Notes under the pieces: model-generated
Database searches by the model: none
What the model was told of the DNA's origin: nothing
Seen by the model: only the letters and a program-made list of their open reading frames with translations
Shown: one piece after another, positions 45,125 through 54,839 of the stretch
Layout: each line of letters opens with the position of its first letter
Position numbering within the stretch: the stretch's first letter is position 1
Program-made: the position numbers and the translations under genes
Assembly (NCBI GenBank): GCA_002086835.1
Contig: MVIG01000021.1
Span: 1 to 64,000, forward strand
DNA from: Mycolicibacterium porcinum
Lineage (GTDB): Bacteria; Actinomycetota; Actinomycetes; Mycobacteriales; Mycobacteriaceae
Length of the DNA: 64,000 nt
Direction of reading: 5' to 3'

Positions 45125-45970
45125 TCAGACGTCGATGCGCTTGCGCCGGTAGAGCGTTCCGGCCATGAGCAGTAGCAGGCTCACCACCAGGATCGCCGTG
45201 GCCAGCACGTTGATCTGCGGCGGTACCGCAGCCTTGACCGCGGCGTTGACATACAACGGATAGGTGACCGTGGAGCCGCTGACGAAGTAGGTGATGATGA
45301 AGTCGTCGAGGGACAGCGCGAACGACAGCATCGCCGCGGCGACGATGCCCGGGACGATCAGTGGCAGAGTCACTTTGAAGAACGTCCTGGTCGGGCTGGC
45401 GCCCAGATCCATCGAGGCGTCCTCAAGCGTCCAGTCGAATCCGCGGACCCGGGCCCGCACCGTCATCGCGATGAAGCTGACCTGGAAGGCGATGTGGGCC
45501 AGCACGATCGTGGTGTAGCCGGTGGCCCAGCCCAGATCGAGGAACAGCGTCAGCAGCGAGGCACCCATGACCACCTCCGGGGCGGTCAGGGGCAACACGA
45601 GAAACGTGTCGACGGCTTTCTGACCCCGGAATCGCTGACGCACCAAGGCGATCGCCACCAACGTGCCCAGCACCAAGGCGACGGCGGTCGATACCGCGGC
45701 GACGTTGAGGCTCAGCTTCAACGCCTCGGTGAGCGCCGGGTACTTGAACGGGTTCGCCCAGTTGTCGAGGGTGAACCCCTGCCAGGTGTAGTTGAACTTG
45801 CCTGCCGGCTTGTTGAACGAGAACAGCACGATCACGAAGATCGGCAGGAACAGGTACAACAGCACGAGCCCGGCCACGAGGCGGAGTACCAGGTCGCCCC
45901 ACTTCGGACTGCCCTTGACGGACGTGGGCACCGGCTGGTCGAGCGCCTCGGTCATGGCCTGAGTGGTCAC
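45125..45970 (-). CDS. potC: Spermidine/putrescine-type ABC permease PotC
   Basis: This is a 281-aa inner-membrane permease with six helices. It has the PotC pattern YLFLPIFVIVLFSFN near residue 40 and an EAA loop EDASMDLGASPTRTFFKVTLP. GTG start overlaps the potB stop by 4 nt. It is the last gene of the potA-potD-potB-potC run. The solute could be a polyamine or a related cation such as mycobacterial choline-like compounds. Confidence 0.9.
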   Translation of the reverse strand: MTTQAMTEALDQPVPTSVKGSPKWGDLVLRLVAGLVLLYLFLPIFVIVLFSFNKPAGKFNYTWQGFTLDNWANPFKYPALTEALKLSLNVAAVSTAVALVLGTLVAIALVRQRFRGQKAVDTFLVLPLTAPEVVMGASLLTLFLDLGWATGYTTIVLAHIAFQVSFIAMTVRARVRGFDWTLEDASMDLGASPTRTFFKVTLPLIVPGIVAAAMLSFALSLDDFIITYFVSGSTVTYPLYVNAAVKAAVPPQINVLATAILVVSLLLLMAGTLYRRKRIDV

Positions 45971-46842
45971 ACCAGATCCTCCGTCCCCAATGCGCGGGTG
46001 TACAGGAGCACGCCCACCAGGATGATGGCCATCAGCACCATGCTCAGCGCGGCGGCCGCCGGATAGTCCTTGACCACCAGGAACTGCTTCTGGATCACGT
46101 TGCCGATCATGCTGGTCTGCGTGCTGCCCAGATAGTCGGCATTGATGAAGTCGCCGACCGCCGGGATGAACACCAGCATGCTGCCGGCCAACACACCCGG
46201 CATCGACAGCGGCAGAATCACTTTGGTGAAGCTGCGCCGATTGGACGAATACAGGTCCTTGGATGCCTCGATCAGGCGCGGATCGATCTTCTCCAGGCTC
46301 ACGTACAGCGGCAGGATCATGAAGATGATCCAGTTGTAGACCAGGCCGCCGATCACCGCCCAGCTCGTCGACAGCAGCCGTCCCTCGCTGGGCAGCAGGC
46401 CGATCGAGCCGAGCGCACTGACCACGATGCCGTCATCCGCCAGGATCGTCTTCCAGGCGATGGTGCGGATCAGGAAGGTCACGAAGAACGGCAGGATGAC
46501 CAGTCCGAGGATGAGGTTCTTGTATCGGCCTGCCTTGAAAGCGATCACGTACGCCAAGGGAAATGCCAGCATCGCGCACACGACGGTCGCCACCAGTGCG
46601 TAGCCGAAGGACCGGAGTATCTGATCCTGATACACACTGAATGCGTGCGCGTAGTTGCCGAAGTTCCAATCGAACTCCAGCGTCGGTAAGTACACCGAGC
46701 CGCCTGATGTCGACAACGAGGTGCGCGCCAGGGAGAAGAACGGCACCACGAAGAAGATCCCGAGGTACACCAATGCCGGCAGGATCATCAGGTACGGAGC
46801 GATCTTGCTCCGCTGCCGGCTGCTGGTGGCCACACCTGCCAT
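45967..46842 (-). CDS. potB: Spermidine/putrescine-type ABC permease PotB
   Basis: This is a 291-aa permease partner of PotC. Landmarks are YLMILPALVYLGIFFVVPFFSL at the first helix and the EAA region EASKDLYSSNRRSFTKVILP. It starts 5 nt after the stop of the binding-protein gene, so the operon is tight. Confidence 0.92.
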   Translation of the reverse strand: MAGVATSSRQRSKIAPYLMILPALVYLGIFFVVPFFSLARTSLSTSGGSVYLPTLEFDWNFGNYAHAFSVYQDQILRSFGYALVATVVCAMLAFPLAYVIAFKAGRYKNLILGLVILPFFVTFLIRTIAWKTILADDGIVVSALGSIGLLPSEGRLLSTSWAVIGGLVYNWIIFMILPLYVSLEKIDPRLIEASKDLYSSNRRSFTKVILPLSMPGVLAGSMLVFIPAVGDFINADYLGSTQTSMIGNVIQKQFLVVKDYPAAAALSMVLMAIILVGVLLYTRALGTEDLV

Positions 46843-46847
46843 CGGCG

Positions 46848-48041
46848 TCAGCCCCCGGTCACTGCGGCGTAGAGAGTGTTGAACTCCTGGGTCTTCTCAT
46901 CGGAGAGCGCCGGCCATGACTTCAGCTTTGCCAGCATGTCGGCGGGCGGGTTGATCAGGGGGTTGCTCGCGATCTTGGGGTCGATCTTGGCGAGCTCGTC
47001 GGTCATGTCCGACAACACGGGCACGAACTGGGTGAACGCGATGAGCTTGGCGTAGTTGGCCCGGTCGTAGACGTAGTCGATCCAGGCCTCTGCGGCCTTC
47101 TGGTTCTGTGTGGTGTAGGGGATCACCATGGTGTCGATGAACCAGTCGCCGCCGGTCTCCGGAACGATGAACTTCAGGTCCGGGTTGTCCGCCTGCAGCT
47201 GCACCACGTCACCCGAATACGCCTGGGCCACCGCGATGTTGCCGGCGGCGAGATCGTCGGCGTAGTCGTTGCCGGTGAAGCGGCGGATCTGGCCCTTCTC
47301 CTTCTGCTCGCGGATGAAATCGACCGCCTTCGTGATGGATTCGGTGGTCGGGTCCTCGACCGAGTTGCCCTGCCACTGCATGATCATGCCGAGTCCGTCC
47401 TGGACATCGGACAGCAGGCTGACCCGGCCCTTGAAGGCGGGATCCCAGAGATCGTCGATCTTGGTGATATCGCGTCCGGTGGCGGCCCGGTTGTAGGCCA
47501 GACCGACCATGCCCGTCATGTACGGAGCGGTGTACTTGCGTCCGGGATCGGCCTTCGAGTTCAGCAGGTCGTCGCGCAGGTTCTTCTTGTTGGGGACGCG
47601 CGATTCACGGATCTCGTTGAGCCAGTTGAGTCCGGCGAGCCGCACCGCCATGAACTCGGTGGGTACCACGAGGTCGGCACCGATGTCCTGCTTGCGCGAC
47701 AGCGGTTCCTTCGCCTTGGCGAACCACTGCTCGTTGTCGTTGAAGTCTTCCTTGTAGTCGACAGTCAGACTGGATTTGGTCTGGAATCCCGCGACGAACC
47801 CGTCCGCCATGTACAGCGGCCAGTTCGAGATGCGGACGGTGCCGGTGGCAGGCGAACCGTCGTCGGGGGCAGCCGAGGTGGTTGGGGCACTGGACTTCTC
47901 ACCCGAACTACAGGCAGCCAGGACCGAGGGTCCCAATGCCAGTGCGGCGGCGGCAGCGGCGCCGCCACCGAGGAATCGGCGGCGCGACGTGCGGTTCGCA
48001 GTCAGCCGGGCGAGCAGTCGGGGATCGAGGTTGTCGGGCAT
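46848..48041 (-). CDS. potD: Spermidine/putrescine-type substrate-binding lipoprotein PotD
   Basis: This 397-aa solute-binding protein has a twin-arginine signal (TSRRRFLGGGAAA) followed by a lipobox LAAC, indicating Tat export in folded form and lipid anchoring. The mature domain begins with VRISNWPLYMADGF, the PotD/PotF pattern, and contains AVAQAYSGDVVQLQ and the hinge WFIDTMVIPYTTQNQKAAE. ATG 48041 was chosen because it opens the signal; an in-frame upstream extension would overlap potA. Confidence 0.92.
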   Translation of the reverse strand: MPDNLDPRLLARLTANRTSRRRFLGGGAAAAAALALGPSVLAACSSGEKSSAPTTSAAPDDGSPATGTVRISNWPLYMADGFVAGFQTKSSLTVDYKEDFNDNEQWFAKAKEPLSRKQDIGADLVVPTEFMAVRLAGLNWLNEIRESRVPNKKNLRDDLLNSKADPGRKYTAPYMTGMVGLAYNRAATGRDITKIDDLWDPAFKGRVSLLSDVQDGLGMIMQWQGNSVEDPTTESITKAVDFIREQKEKGQIRRFTGNDYADDLAAGNIAVAQAYSGDVVQLQADNPDLKFIVPETGGDWFIDTMVIPYTTQNQKAAEAWIDYVYDRANYAKLIAFTQFVPVLSDMTDELAKIDPKIASNPLINPPADMLAKLKSWPALSDEKTQEFNTLYAAVTGG

Positions 48042-48102
48042 GGGCGACCTTTCGGGGAATTCGGGCGCTTCCGTTACTGGGCGGGTGGCGGATCGAGACT
48101 GT

Positions 48103-49302
48103 CTAGGGGGTGTCGTCGTCGAGCATCTCTTCGAGGTCCTCGGCGGTGGGGATGTCCGCGGCCGGAAGAACCCGCGAAGCCTCCGGAGACCAGCTGACAT
48201 GCACCGCGTCGCCCGGACGCAGCAGGGGCAGGTCCTGCTCGGGCCCGACGTGGGCGATGATCGTCGAATCATCCGGTGCGGCAAGGGAAAGCCGTAGCAC
48301 CGGGCCCTGGAACGTCAGGTCCTTGACGGTGGCGGGCACCGTCGCGATGTCGCCCGACGGCTGGTCGAGCGAGACACGCACGCGCTCGGGCCGGATCATC
48401 AGGGTCGCATGTCCACCGGCTTCGATCGTGGTGTCACCGGGCTTGGCCTTGAGCGTGGTGCCGAGCACGTCGACCTCGACGAAGTCCCGGTTGGTGCGTC
48501 CCGTCTGCCGACCTGGCCAGAGATTGGCCTGACCGATGAAGCTGGCGACGAACACCGTTGCCGGACGGTCGTAGATCTCGGTGGGGCTACCGATCTGCTC
48601 GACATTGCCGTTGTTCATCACCGCGATCCGGTCGCTCATGGTGAGCGCCTCTTCCTGATCGTGGGTGACGTAGATGAACGTGATGCCGACCTCGCGCTGG
48701 ATGCGTTTCAGCTCGAACTGCATCGCGTGGCGCAGTTTGAGGTCGAGGGCGCCGAGCGGTTCGTCGAGCAGGAGCGCGCTGGGGTAGTTGACCAGAGCAC
48801 GGGCCAGCGCGACCCGCTGCTGCTGGCCGCCCGAGAGCTGGCCGGGCTTGCGCTTGGCGAAGTCGGTGAGCCGCACGATCTCCAGCAGCTCGTCGACGCT
48901 GCGTTTGATCTCCGCCTTGTCCTTCTTCTGGCTGCGCGGCCCGTAGGCGACGTTGTCCCACACGGTCATGTGTGGAAACAGCGCGTAGTGCTGGAAGACG
49001 GTGTTGACGTTGCGTTTGTGCGGTGGCACGCGCGAGACGTCGACGCCTTCGAGCCGGATCGCGCCTTCGGTGGGGCTCTCGAATCCGGCGATCATGCGCA
49101 GCGTGGTGGTCTTCCCACAGCCCGAGGGGCCGAGCATCGAGAAGAACTCTCCCGATGCGATGGAGAAGTCCGCGTCGGCCACGGCCACGTAGTCGGCGAA
49201 CCGTTTCGTGACGTGGTCGATCTCGATGACGGGCTCGCCACTACGTGGTGTGCCGTCCTGTCCCGTCGACTTGTCGACGGCGGTGATATCTGGGCCGGTC
49301 AG
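48103..49302 (-). CDS. potA: Spermidine/putrescine-type ABC ATPase PotA
   Basis: This is a 399-aa ATPase with a C-terminal TOBE domain. Walker A is GPSGCGKTT, signature [16 protein letters not shown] and Walker [16 protein letters not shown]. The first GTG in frame (49188) would remove the conserved N-terminal strand [15 protein letters not shown] at 49302 gives the full domain and is preceded by GGAGGAGG at ideal distance, so I infer a CTG start. It is the first gene of the pot operon. Confidence 0.9.
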   Translation of the reverse strand: MTGPDITAVDKSTGQDGTPRSGEPVIEIDHVTKRFADYVAVADADFSIASGEFFSMLGPSGCGKTTTLRMIAGFESPTEGAIRLEGVDVSRVPPHKRNVNTVFQHYALFPHMTVWDNVAYGPRSQKKDKAEIKRSVDELLEIVRLTDFAKRKPGQLSGGQQQRVALARALVNYPSALLLDEPLGALDLKLRHAMQFELKRIQREVGITFIYVTHDQEEALTMSDRIAVMNNGNVEQIGSPTEIYDRPATVFVASFIGQANLWPGRQTGRTNRDFVEVDVLGTTLKAKPGDTTIEAGGHATLMIRPERVRVSLDQPSGDIATVPATVKDLTFQGPVLRLSLAAPDDSTIIAHVGPEQDLPLLRPGDAVHVSWSPEASRVLPAADIPTAEDLEEMLDDDTP

Positions 49303-49576
49303 CGGTCTCCTCCTCCGGTGCAGCCTGGAAGCTGTCGGTAAACAATCGCGGATTCCGGCGACCTTCGCAAGCGATTCCGCAATGAATTAACAATTTTTCA
49401 ATGGAATCCTTTGTTTGAAGCGGCTTGACAGCGCGATTCCATAGCGTGGCGGGCGAACGGCCACGGCGGGGTGTGGTCGGTCCACGGTCGGGAGGGCGGT
49501 GACTGGCTGAACTCAAGTTTCGCAGTTCAGCGGGCCATCCCGGCGGGAAAACCCGGGACTGGAGGAACTGGAGGAA
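49303..49576. promoter_or_regulatory. Upstream region of the pot operon
   Basis: This 274-nt region separates potA from the MFS gene and holds the pot promoter. GATTCC occurs at 49351, 49373 and 49435 and inverted (GGAATC) at 49403. ATGGAATC (49401-49408) and GATTCCAT (49435-49442) form an 8-bp inverted pair around an AT-rich core. A short 6-bp hairpin at 49538-49558 may end the MFS transcript. Confidence 0.4.
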
Positions 49577-51046
49577 TCAGCCCCACTCGTGATTCATCGC
49601 GCGGGACTCCGACATGGTGTGCACGGATTCGCCGTGGCGGTCCGGTGCGCGGGACACCGCGATGAGGACCATCGCCAGGGCAGCCGTCACCGCACCGGCG
49701 ACGAAGATCGTCACGAAGCTGCCCTCCGAGGGGACCATGCGATGCCCGAGCAGCACAGCGACGACGGCCGCTGCCACGGAGCTGCCGATGGTTCGAGCGA
49801 TCGCGTTCATGCTCGTGGCGATGCCCGTCTCGCTGGTGTCCACCTCGCTGACGACCAGTGCGGGCAACGCCCCATAGCCCAGGCTGATGTAGGCGTTCGC
49901 CAGCACGCCGGCGAGGACCACCTGCCACGGACGGTCATGCGCGACGGCCAGCATCACGAACCCGGCGATACCGGCGACGGCGGCCACCACCAAGACTCTG
50001 CGGGCGCCGTAGCGGTCGATGTACCGGCCGCTCATGAGCGCCACCAGAAATCCGGTGAGCGCACCGGGGAGCAAGAAGTAGACGCTGGCCTGCAGCACGG
50101 TCGCGCCGAATCCGTAACCGGCGGCCTGACGCGACATCTGAACGAACTGGGTGAGGCCGAGGAACGCGAAGTACAGGCCCATTCCGACCAGGATCGTGGC
50201 GAGATTGGTCAGCAAGATGGGCCGCCGGGCCAGCATCGCGGTCGAGACCAGGGGATCGGCGGCCCGGCGCTCCCACCACCACCAACCGATCAACACGCCG
50301 ACGCCGCCGATGAAGAATCCGAGAGTGCCCGGGTGGCGCCAACCCCACGAATTGCCCTGAGTGATCGCCAGCAGCACCGCCGACAGGCCGATCGCCAGGC
50401 CCGCCGCACCCAGCCAGTCGATGGCACCGCTGGCGTCCGGTCTGCGATTCGGCACCACCGCCAACGCCACCACGATGACGACGGCGGTGAAGGCGGTCGT
50501 GAGCCAGAAGACGCGGTGATATCCGGCGTCGCCGGACATCAGGAGACCGGTGACGACGAGGCCGACGCCGCCGCCGAAGCCCAGCGTCCCGGACAGCACC
50601 GACATCGCGCCGACCAGGCGGTCCTCGGCGAGTTCCTCGCGCAGGATCGCGATGCTGATGGGGTAGAGCGCGTACGAGGCGCCCTGCAGGATGCGCGCCG
50701 CCACCAGCAGCGGCACCGACGCGGTGACCGCGGCCAGCACCGAACCCGCCAGCACGACCAGCAGCACACCCAGCAGGACGCGTTTCTTGCTGTACAGGTC
50801 GGCGAGGCGGCCGATCAGCGGCGTCGACGCGGCGGCCGCCAGCAGGTTCGCGGTGACGGCCCAGCTCACGGCGACCGAGGAGGTGTTCAGCTGGCGGGCG
50901 ATGATGCCCAGGATCGGCACCACCGCGGTCTGCAGGATCGCCACGGTGAGAGCCACCAGGCTCAGGCCGGCGATCAGGACGCCGGGGCGACGGGCCATTC
51001 CGCGCCCGGCGGGGGAGGCGGACCGGTCGGTTTCGGTCCTGGCCAC
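49577..51046 (-). CDS. MFS transporter, DHA2-like
   Basis: This 489-aa major facilitator has about fourteen helices. The motif A-like loop reads LIGRLADLYSKKRVLLG (residues about 75-95), and ILQGASYALYPISIAILRE follows. The length and helix count fit the 14-TM drug:proton antiporter group, but substrate prediction is not safe. GTG start. It is transcribed away from the NCS1 permease gene, 94 nt apart. Confidence 0.88.
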   Translation of the reverse strand: MARTETDRSASPAGRGMARRPGVLIAGLSLVALTVAILQTAVVPILGIIARQLNTSSVAVSWAVTANLLAAAASTPLIGRLADLYSKKRVLLGVLLVVLAGSVLAAVTASVPLLVAARILQGASYALYPISIAILREELAEDRLVGAMSVLSGTLGFGGGVGLVVTGLLMSGDAGYHRVFWLTTAFTAVVIVVALAVVPNRRPDASGAIDWLGAAGLAIGLSAVLLAITQGNSWGWRHPGTLGFFIGGVGVLIGWWWWERRAADPLVSTAMLARRPILLTNLATILVGMGLYFAFLGLTQFVQMSRQAAGYGFGATVLQASVYFLLPGALTGFLVALMSGRYIDRYGARRVLVVAAVAGIAGFVMLAVAHDRPWQVVLAGVLANAYISLGYGALPALVVSEVDTSETGIATSMNAIARTIGSSVAAAVVAVLLGHRMVPSEGSFVTIFVAGAVTAALAMVLIAVSRAPDRHGESVHTMSESRAMNHEWG

Positions 51047-51140
51047 GTCCCGCTCCGATCCATAGGTAGTCTTTGTGTTTCTCGATTATGGCCATGGTGG
51101 GGCAGCTGCCCGCACACCGGGTGCGTGGTCGAATAGGCGA

Positions 51141-52529
51141 ATGGCCTTCGGAGTCAGCGCGCTCAACGCGTCCACGTTCATCGGGCGTCGTCCCACCGGC
51201 TCAGGTGATCTGACCGTGGAGACGCACGGGATCGCCCCGCTGGCCGCCGATCAGAGATACGGACATCCTGCCCGGTTGTTCACGGTGTGGTTCGCCCCGC
51301 AGGTGAACATGACCGGTGTTTTCACCGGGACCTTGGCCATCACCCTGGGCCTGGGTTTCTGGCTGGGTCTGCTGGCCATGGTCATCGGTACCGTGTTGGG
51401 CTCGGCCGTGGTCGCCTACCTGTCGACGTGGGGCCCGCGCACCGGGGCGGGTCAGCTTCCCAACGCGCGCATGGCATTCGGTGGTCTGGTGGTGCTACCC
51501 GGCATCTTGCAGTGGGGATCGTCGATCGCCTGGGACGCGTTGGTCGGATTGTTCGGCGGTGAGGCGCTCGCGGCCCTGCTGGGGATCCCGTTCTGGAGCG
51601 CCGTGATGATCGTGCTGGCGGTACAGGGGGTCGTCGGGTTCTTCGGCTACGAGTTGATCCACCGCCTGCAAGCGGTGTTGACAGTCGTCCTCTTGATCAC
51701 GTTCGCGGTCTTCACCGTCAAACTCGTAGCGGGCCACGACATCGTGGTGGCACCGTCGGTGGCCGGGGCCGATCTGGCAGGTGCCTTCGTTTTCGAGATC
51801 ACCATCGCTCTCAGCCTGGCGATCTCGTGGGCCAGTTACGCCGCCGATTTCAGCCGCTATCTCCCGAGCAACTCGTCGAGGCGGCAGGTGTTCGGGTACT
51901 CGTTCGCCGGGATCGTGTTGGGTTACGTGTTCGTTCAAGGCATCGGTATCGCGGCCGCATCGGTCATCGGTGAGCACACCGCAGACGGTGTGCACGCCGT
52001 CATGGGCGGCGGCGTCCTCGGCGGTCTGGCTTTGTTGGTGATCGCGCTCGCGGCGATCGGGTCGGGGGTGATGAACGACTACAGCGGCTCCCTGGCATTG
52101 CAGACCATCGGTGTGCGGGTGCGCCGGCCGGTGTCGGCGGTCATCGTGACGGCCCTGGCGTTCGGCTTGATCCTGTGGCTGCACGCCGCGGACACCGCGA
52201 CCCGATTCACCGATGTCCTGTTGCTGGTCAGCTACTGGATCCCGGCGTTTGTCGCAGTGGTCGTGGTCGATTGGGCGATCCGTATCCGCGGACGCGCCAG
52301 TATCGATCCGAGTGCCGAGATCACCCGGCGCCGCGACGCGGTGGCGGCGCTGATCACCTTCCTGCTGGCCTACGCCATCGCCGTGCCGTTCATGAACACC
52401 ACCCTGATCCAGGGCGCGGTCGCGACCGCGTGGCACGGAGCCGACATCGCCTACTTCGTCAATTTCGTTGTGGCTCTGGCGCTTTACGGCGGATACCGAC
52501 TTGTGACTGAGCGGTCCACTCGACCGTAG
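51141..52529 (+). CDS. NCS1 family purine/cytosine permease-like transporter
   Basis: This 462-aa symporter with about twelve helices matches the nucleobase:cation symporter-1 family. It shows RPTGSGDLTVETHGIAPL at the N-terminus, WFAPQVNMTGVFTGTLAI in the first helix, and ISWASYAADFSRYLPSN in the middle, a strong NCS1 motif. The substrate may be cytosine, a purine, or allantoin/hydantoin-like. Its stop faces the convergent dehydrogenase 4 nt away. Confidence 0.9.
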   Translation: MAFGVSALNASTFIGRRPTGSGDLTVETHGIAPLAADQRYGHPARLFTVWFAPQVNMTGVFTGTLAITLGLGFWLGLLAMVIGTVLGSAVVAYLSTWGPRTGAGQLPNARMAFGGLVVLPGILQWGSSIAWDALVGLFGGEALAALLGIPFWSAVMIVLAVQGVVGFFGYELIHRLQAVLTVVLLITFAVFTVKLVAGHDIVVAPSVAGADLAGAFVFEITIALSLAISWASYAADFSRYLPSNSSRRQVFGYSFAGIVLGYVFVQGIGIAAASVIGEHTADGVHAVMGGGVLGGLALLVIALAAIGSGVMNDYSGSLALQTIGVRVRRPVSAVIVTALAFGLILWLHAADTATRFTDVLLLVSYWIPAFVAVVVVDWAIRIRGRASIDPSAEITRRRDAVAALITFLLAYAIAVPFMNTTLIQGAVATAWHGADIAYFVNFVVALALYGGYRLVTERSTRP

Positions 52530-52533
52530 CGGT

Positions 52534-53598
52534 TCAGCGCAGTGCTGAGAGCACCTGCTCGGTGAACGCCGATGTGGACGCGGTGCCGCCGATGTCGGCG
52601 GTACCCACACCCGCATCGAGGGTCCACCGGGTCGCGTCCTCGATGCGATCGGCAGCGGCGCCGAGCGCCGGTACGCCACGTTCCCGGGCCGCCAGCCAGC
52701 GCAACAACATCGCGGTGGACAGGATCATGGCGACCGGGTTGGCGATGTCGCGTCCGGCGATGTCGGGCGCGGACCCGTGGGCTGCCTGCGCCATCGCGTG
52801 AGTGTGCGAGGCGTTGATCGACGGCGCCATCCCGAGCGAGCCGCTCAACTGGCCGGCGAGATCCGACAGAATGTCGCCGAACATGTTCTCGGCCACGATC
52901 ACATCGAAATCGCGCGGGTGGCTCACCAACCGCGCGGCCAGTGCGTCGATGTGCTCACCGTGGACTTCGACGTCGGGGTAACCCTCCGAGACCGTCAGGC
53001 ATACGTCGCGGAACAGGCCGGTGGTCTTGGCCAGGACATTGGCCTTGTGCGCGATGGTGACGGACCTGCGCCTGGTGGTCGCCAACTGGAACGCCTGATG
53101 GGCAATGCGCTCACAGGCGCTACGGGTGAACACGGCCACTGCCAGCGCGACGTCAGGTGTGGGCATGAATTCACCTGCGCCGTCATACATGTTGCGGTCG
53201 GCGTAGAAGCCCTCGGTGTTCTCCCTCACGATGACCACGTCGAGGTCGGGGCATGCGGCGGATACGGAAGCACTCAGCGCACGCGCGGGCCGGATGTTGG
53301 CGAACAGGTTGAAGCGCTTACGGATTGCTCCACCAGGGGACAGCATGCCTCGGAACTGCTGAGGGTATCCGGCGTTGTCGTGGGGCCCGAGGATCCATCC
53401 GGGCAGCCCGTCCAGGTCGGCCAGCGTCGGTTCGGGCAGCGGGGTGCCGAACTCACCGATCGCCTCCAGCCCGAACGGCAGCTCGCGCCACTGCACTTCG
53501 ACCGAAACGCTGGCCAACGCCCGTTCGGCGACCCTGGTCGCAGAGTCCACGATTTCCGGCCCGATTCCGTCGCCGAGGAGTACACCCAGGGTCAGCAT
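52534..53598 (-). CDS. Isopropylmalate/tartrate dehydrogenase-like enzyme
   Basis: This 354-aa NAD(P)-dependent beta-decarboxylating dehydrogenase belongs to the isocitrate/isopropylmalate family. It has the N-terminal LLGDGIGPEIV, the substrate-site FANIRPARAL, the catalytic VIVRENTEGFYADR, and the metal-binding AENMFGDILSDLAGQLSGSLG. Sequence features (location outside leu genes, ENTEGFY loop) favour a tartrate/malate-type or 3-isopropylmalate-like activity; exact substrate unknown. It lies 13 nt after the stop of a hydrolase gene on the same strand, so they form a unit. Confidence 0.88.
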   Translation of the reverse strand: MLTLGVLLGDGIGPEIVDSATRVAERALASVSVEVQWRELPFGLEAIGEFGTPLPEPTLADLDGLPGWILGPHDNAGYPQQFRGMLSPGGAIRKRFNLFANIRPARALSASVSAACPDLDVVIVRENTEGFYADRNMYDGAGEFMPTPDVALAVAVFTRSACERIAHQAFQLATTRRRSVTIAHKANVLAKTTGLFRDVCLTVSEGYPDVEVHGEHIDALAARLVSHPRDFDVIVAENMFGDILSDLAGQLSGSLGMAPSINASHTHAMAQAAHGSAPDIAGRDIANPVAMILSTAMLLRWLAARERGVPALGAAADRIEDATRWTLDAGVGTADIGGTASTSAFTEQVLSALR

Positions 53599-53611
53599 GC
53601 GTCTTCTCCGC

Positions 53612-54472
53612 TCAGATCGGATAGGTGGTGAACTGCTGCAGCAACATCTCCGCGACCTCTTCCGGTTTTTCCTCAGGGAGCCAGTGTGAGGCACCGCGCA
53701 GGGTTTCGAACCGGTAGGGACCGCTGACGTACTTCGCGGTGTCGTACGCGGGTTTGGCGGTGATCGCGATGTCGCGGTCGCTCCAGACGTACAGAGTCGG
53801 CACGGTGATCTTCTGGGCGGTGCCCCCGCCCGAGCCGCTCATCGGCATGGCCCGGTACCAGTTCAGCGCCGCGGTGAGGGCTCCTGCCTCGGTCATGGCC
53901 CGCGCATCACGTTCGGCCGCCTCGGCCGGCAACCCGCTGCGGATCAGGGATTTGGCGATGGCCCTGCCTGTGCCGTCGCGCCCGAGCATGAATCGTTCGG
54001 CCAGCCAAGGTAGTTGGTTGACGTACATGTACCAGGACGCCAGCCCCTGGCGGCTGGTGAGCATCGACCGCAGGAAGGCCCGCGGGTGCGGTACCGACAG
54101 CGCGGACAACGAGGCCAGCCGATCCGGCGCATGCTCGGCCACGCCCCACGCCACCGCGGCACCCCAGTCGTGGCCGACCAGATGCACTCGTTCGGCACCG
54201 CTGGCATCGATCAGCGCGAGGGTATCCTTCACCAGCTCCGATGCGCGGTAGTCCCGGCGGCGAGGCGGCCGTGCACCAGGGGAGTAACCGCGTTGGTTCG
54301 GGGTGAGGCACCGGTAGCCCGCGGCGGTCAGCCGCGACATGATCGGCATCCAGCTGCTGTTCTGCTGCGGGAAGCCGTGCAGCAGCACGACCACCGGGCC
54401 ATCAGCGGGGCCGTCATCGATGACATCGAACACCAGGGCCCCTCGGCGATACTGATCCATACGTTGCATCAT
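53612..54472 (-). CDS. Alpha/beta hydrolase, epoxide-hydrolase type
   Basis: This 286-aa alpha/beta hydrolase has the oxyanion motif HGFPQQ near residue 33, the nucleophile elbow GHDWGA with Asp as nucleophile (about residue 102), a late acid in WSDRDIA and a histidine in GASHWLPEE. An aspartate nucleophile indicates an epoxide hydrolase or haloalkane dehalogenase rather than an esterase. It is upstream of and close to the dehydrogenase gene, suggesting consecutive steps in a catabolic route. Confidence 0.88.
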   Translation of the reverse strand: MMQRMDQYRRGALVFDVIDDGPADGPVVVLLHGFPQQNSSWMPIMSRLTAAGYRCLTPNQRGYSPGARPPRRRDYRASELVKDTLALIDASGAERVHLVGHDWGAAVAWGVAEHAPDRLASLSALSVPHPRAFLRSMLTSRQGLASWYMYVNQLPWLAERFMLGRDGTGRAIAKSLIRSGLPAEAAERDARAMTEAGALTAALNWYRAMPMSGSGGGTAQKITVPTLYVWSDRDIAITAKPAYDTAKYVSGPYRFETLRGASHWLPEEKPEEVAEMLLQQFTTYPI

Positions 54473-54839
54473 GCCAAGCCCGGTGGTGCTGGCGGATCAG
54501 GCGTTGGTCTTTCCAGGAGATGTTGTTGAGCAGGGTCTGCGCCTGACGGTCCACCATTCCGGGGTGGTGACGCTCACCCCGTCCCCGGCGATGCCCGCCT
54601 TGAGTTCCGCACAAATCTGGGGCCCGGTCATGTGGTGCACTTCCCGCCGTACAGACTCCCGCATTGACGAGAGTGGTTGTTTGCCAGTCGATCCCGCCCG
54701 GCAACCCGCTTCAGCGCCCGTGATCTTCCGGTAGCCAAGTTGTGACAGCAACGTGGCGGCGGTCGGGCGCCTGACCGGTTGCAGCGCGTGGACAGATTGC
54801 TGTACCAATCTTCAGGTGGGCGCGGGAAGGATCATCTGA
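54473..54839. other. Gene-poor stretch, possible decayed coding sequence
   Basis: No intact gene is supported here. On the minus strand a 103-codon open frame (54497-54808) and a second frame overlapping its end give fragments, GPQICAELKAGIAGDGV followed by AQTLLNNISWKDQ in the other frame. These could be one frame broken by a single-base shift. The similarity to small secreted DUF732-type proteins is faint. It also holds the upstream region of the MerR-like gene. Confidence 0.3.

Noticed and set aside
49425-49448. TTGACA followed by CATAGC as a plus-strand promoter
   Set aside because: The spacing is too short and no plus-strand gene follows within reach.
54471-54734. Plus-strand open reading frame in the gap before the MerR-like gene
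   Set aside because: No signal, domain or start support; treated as part of a gene-poor stretch.
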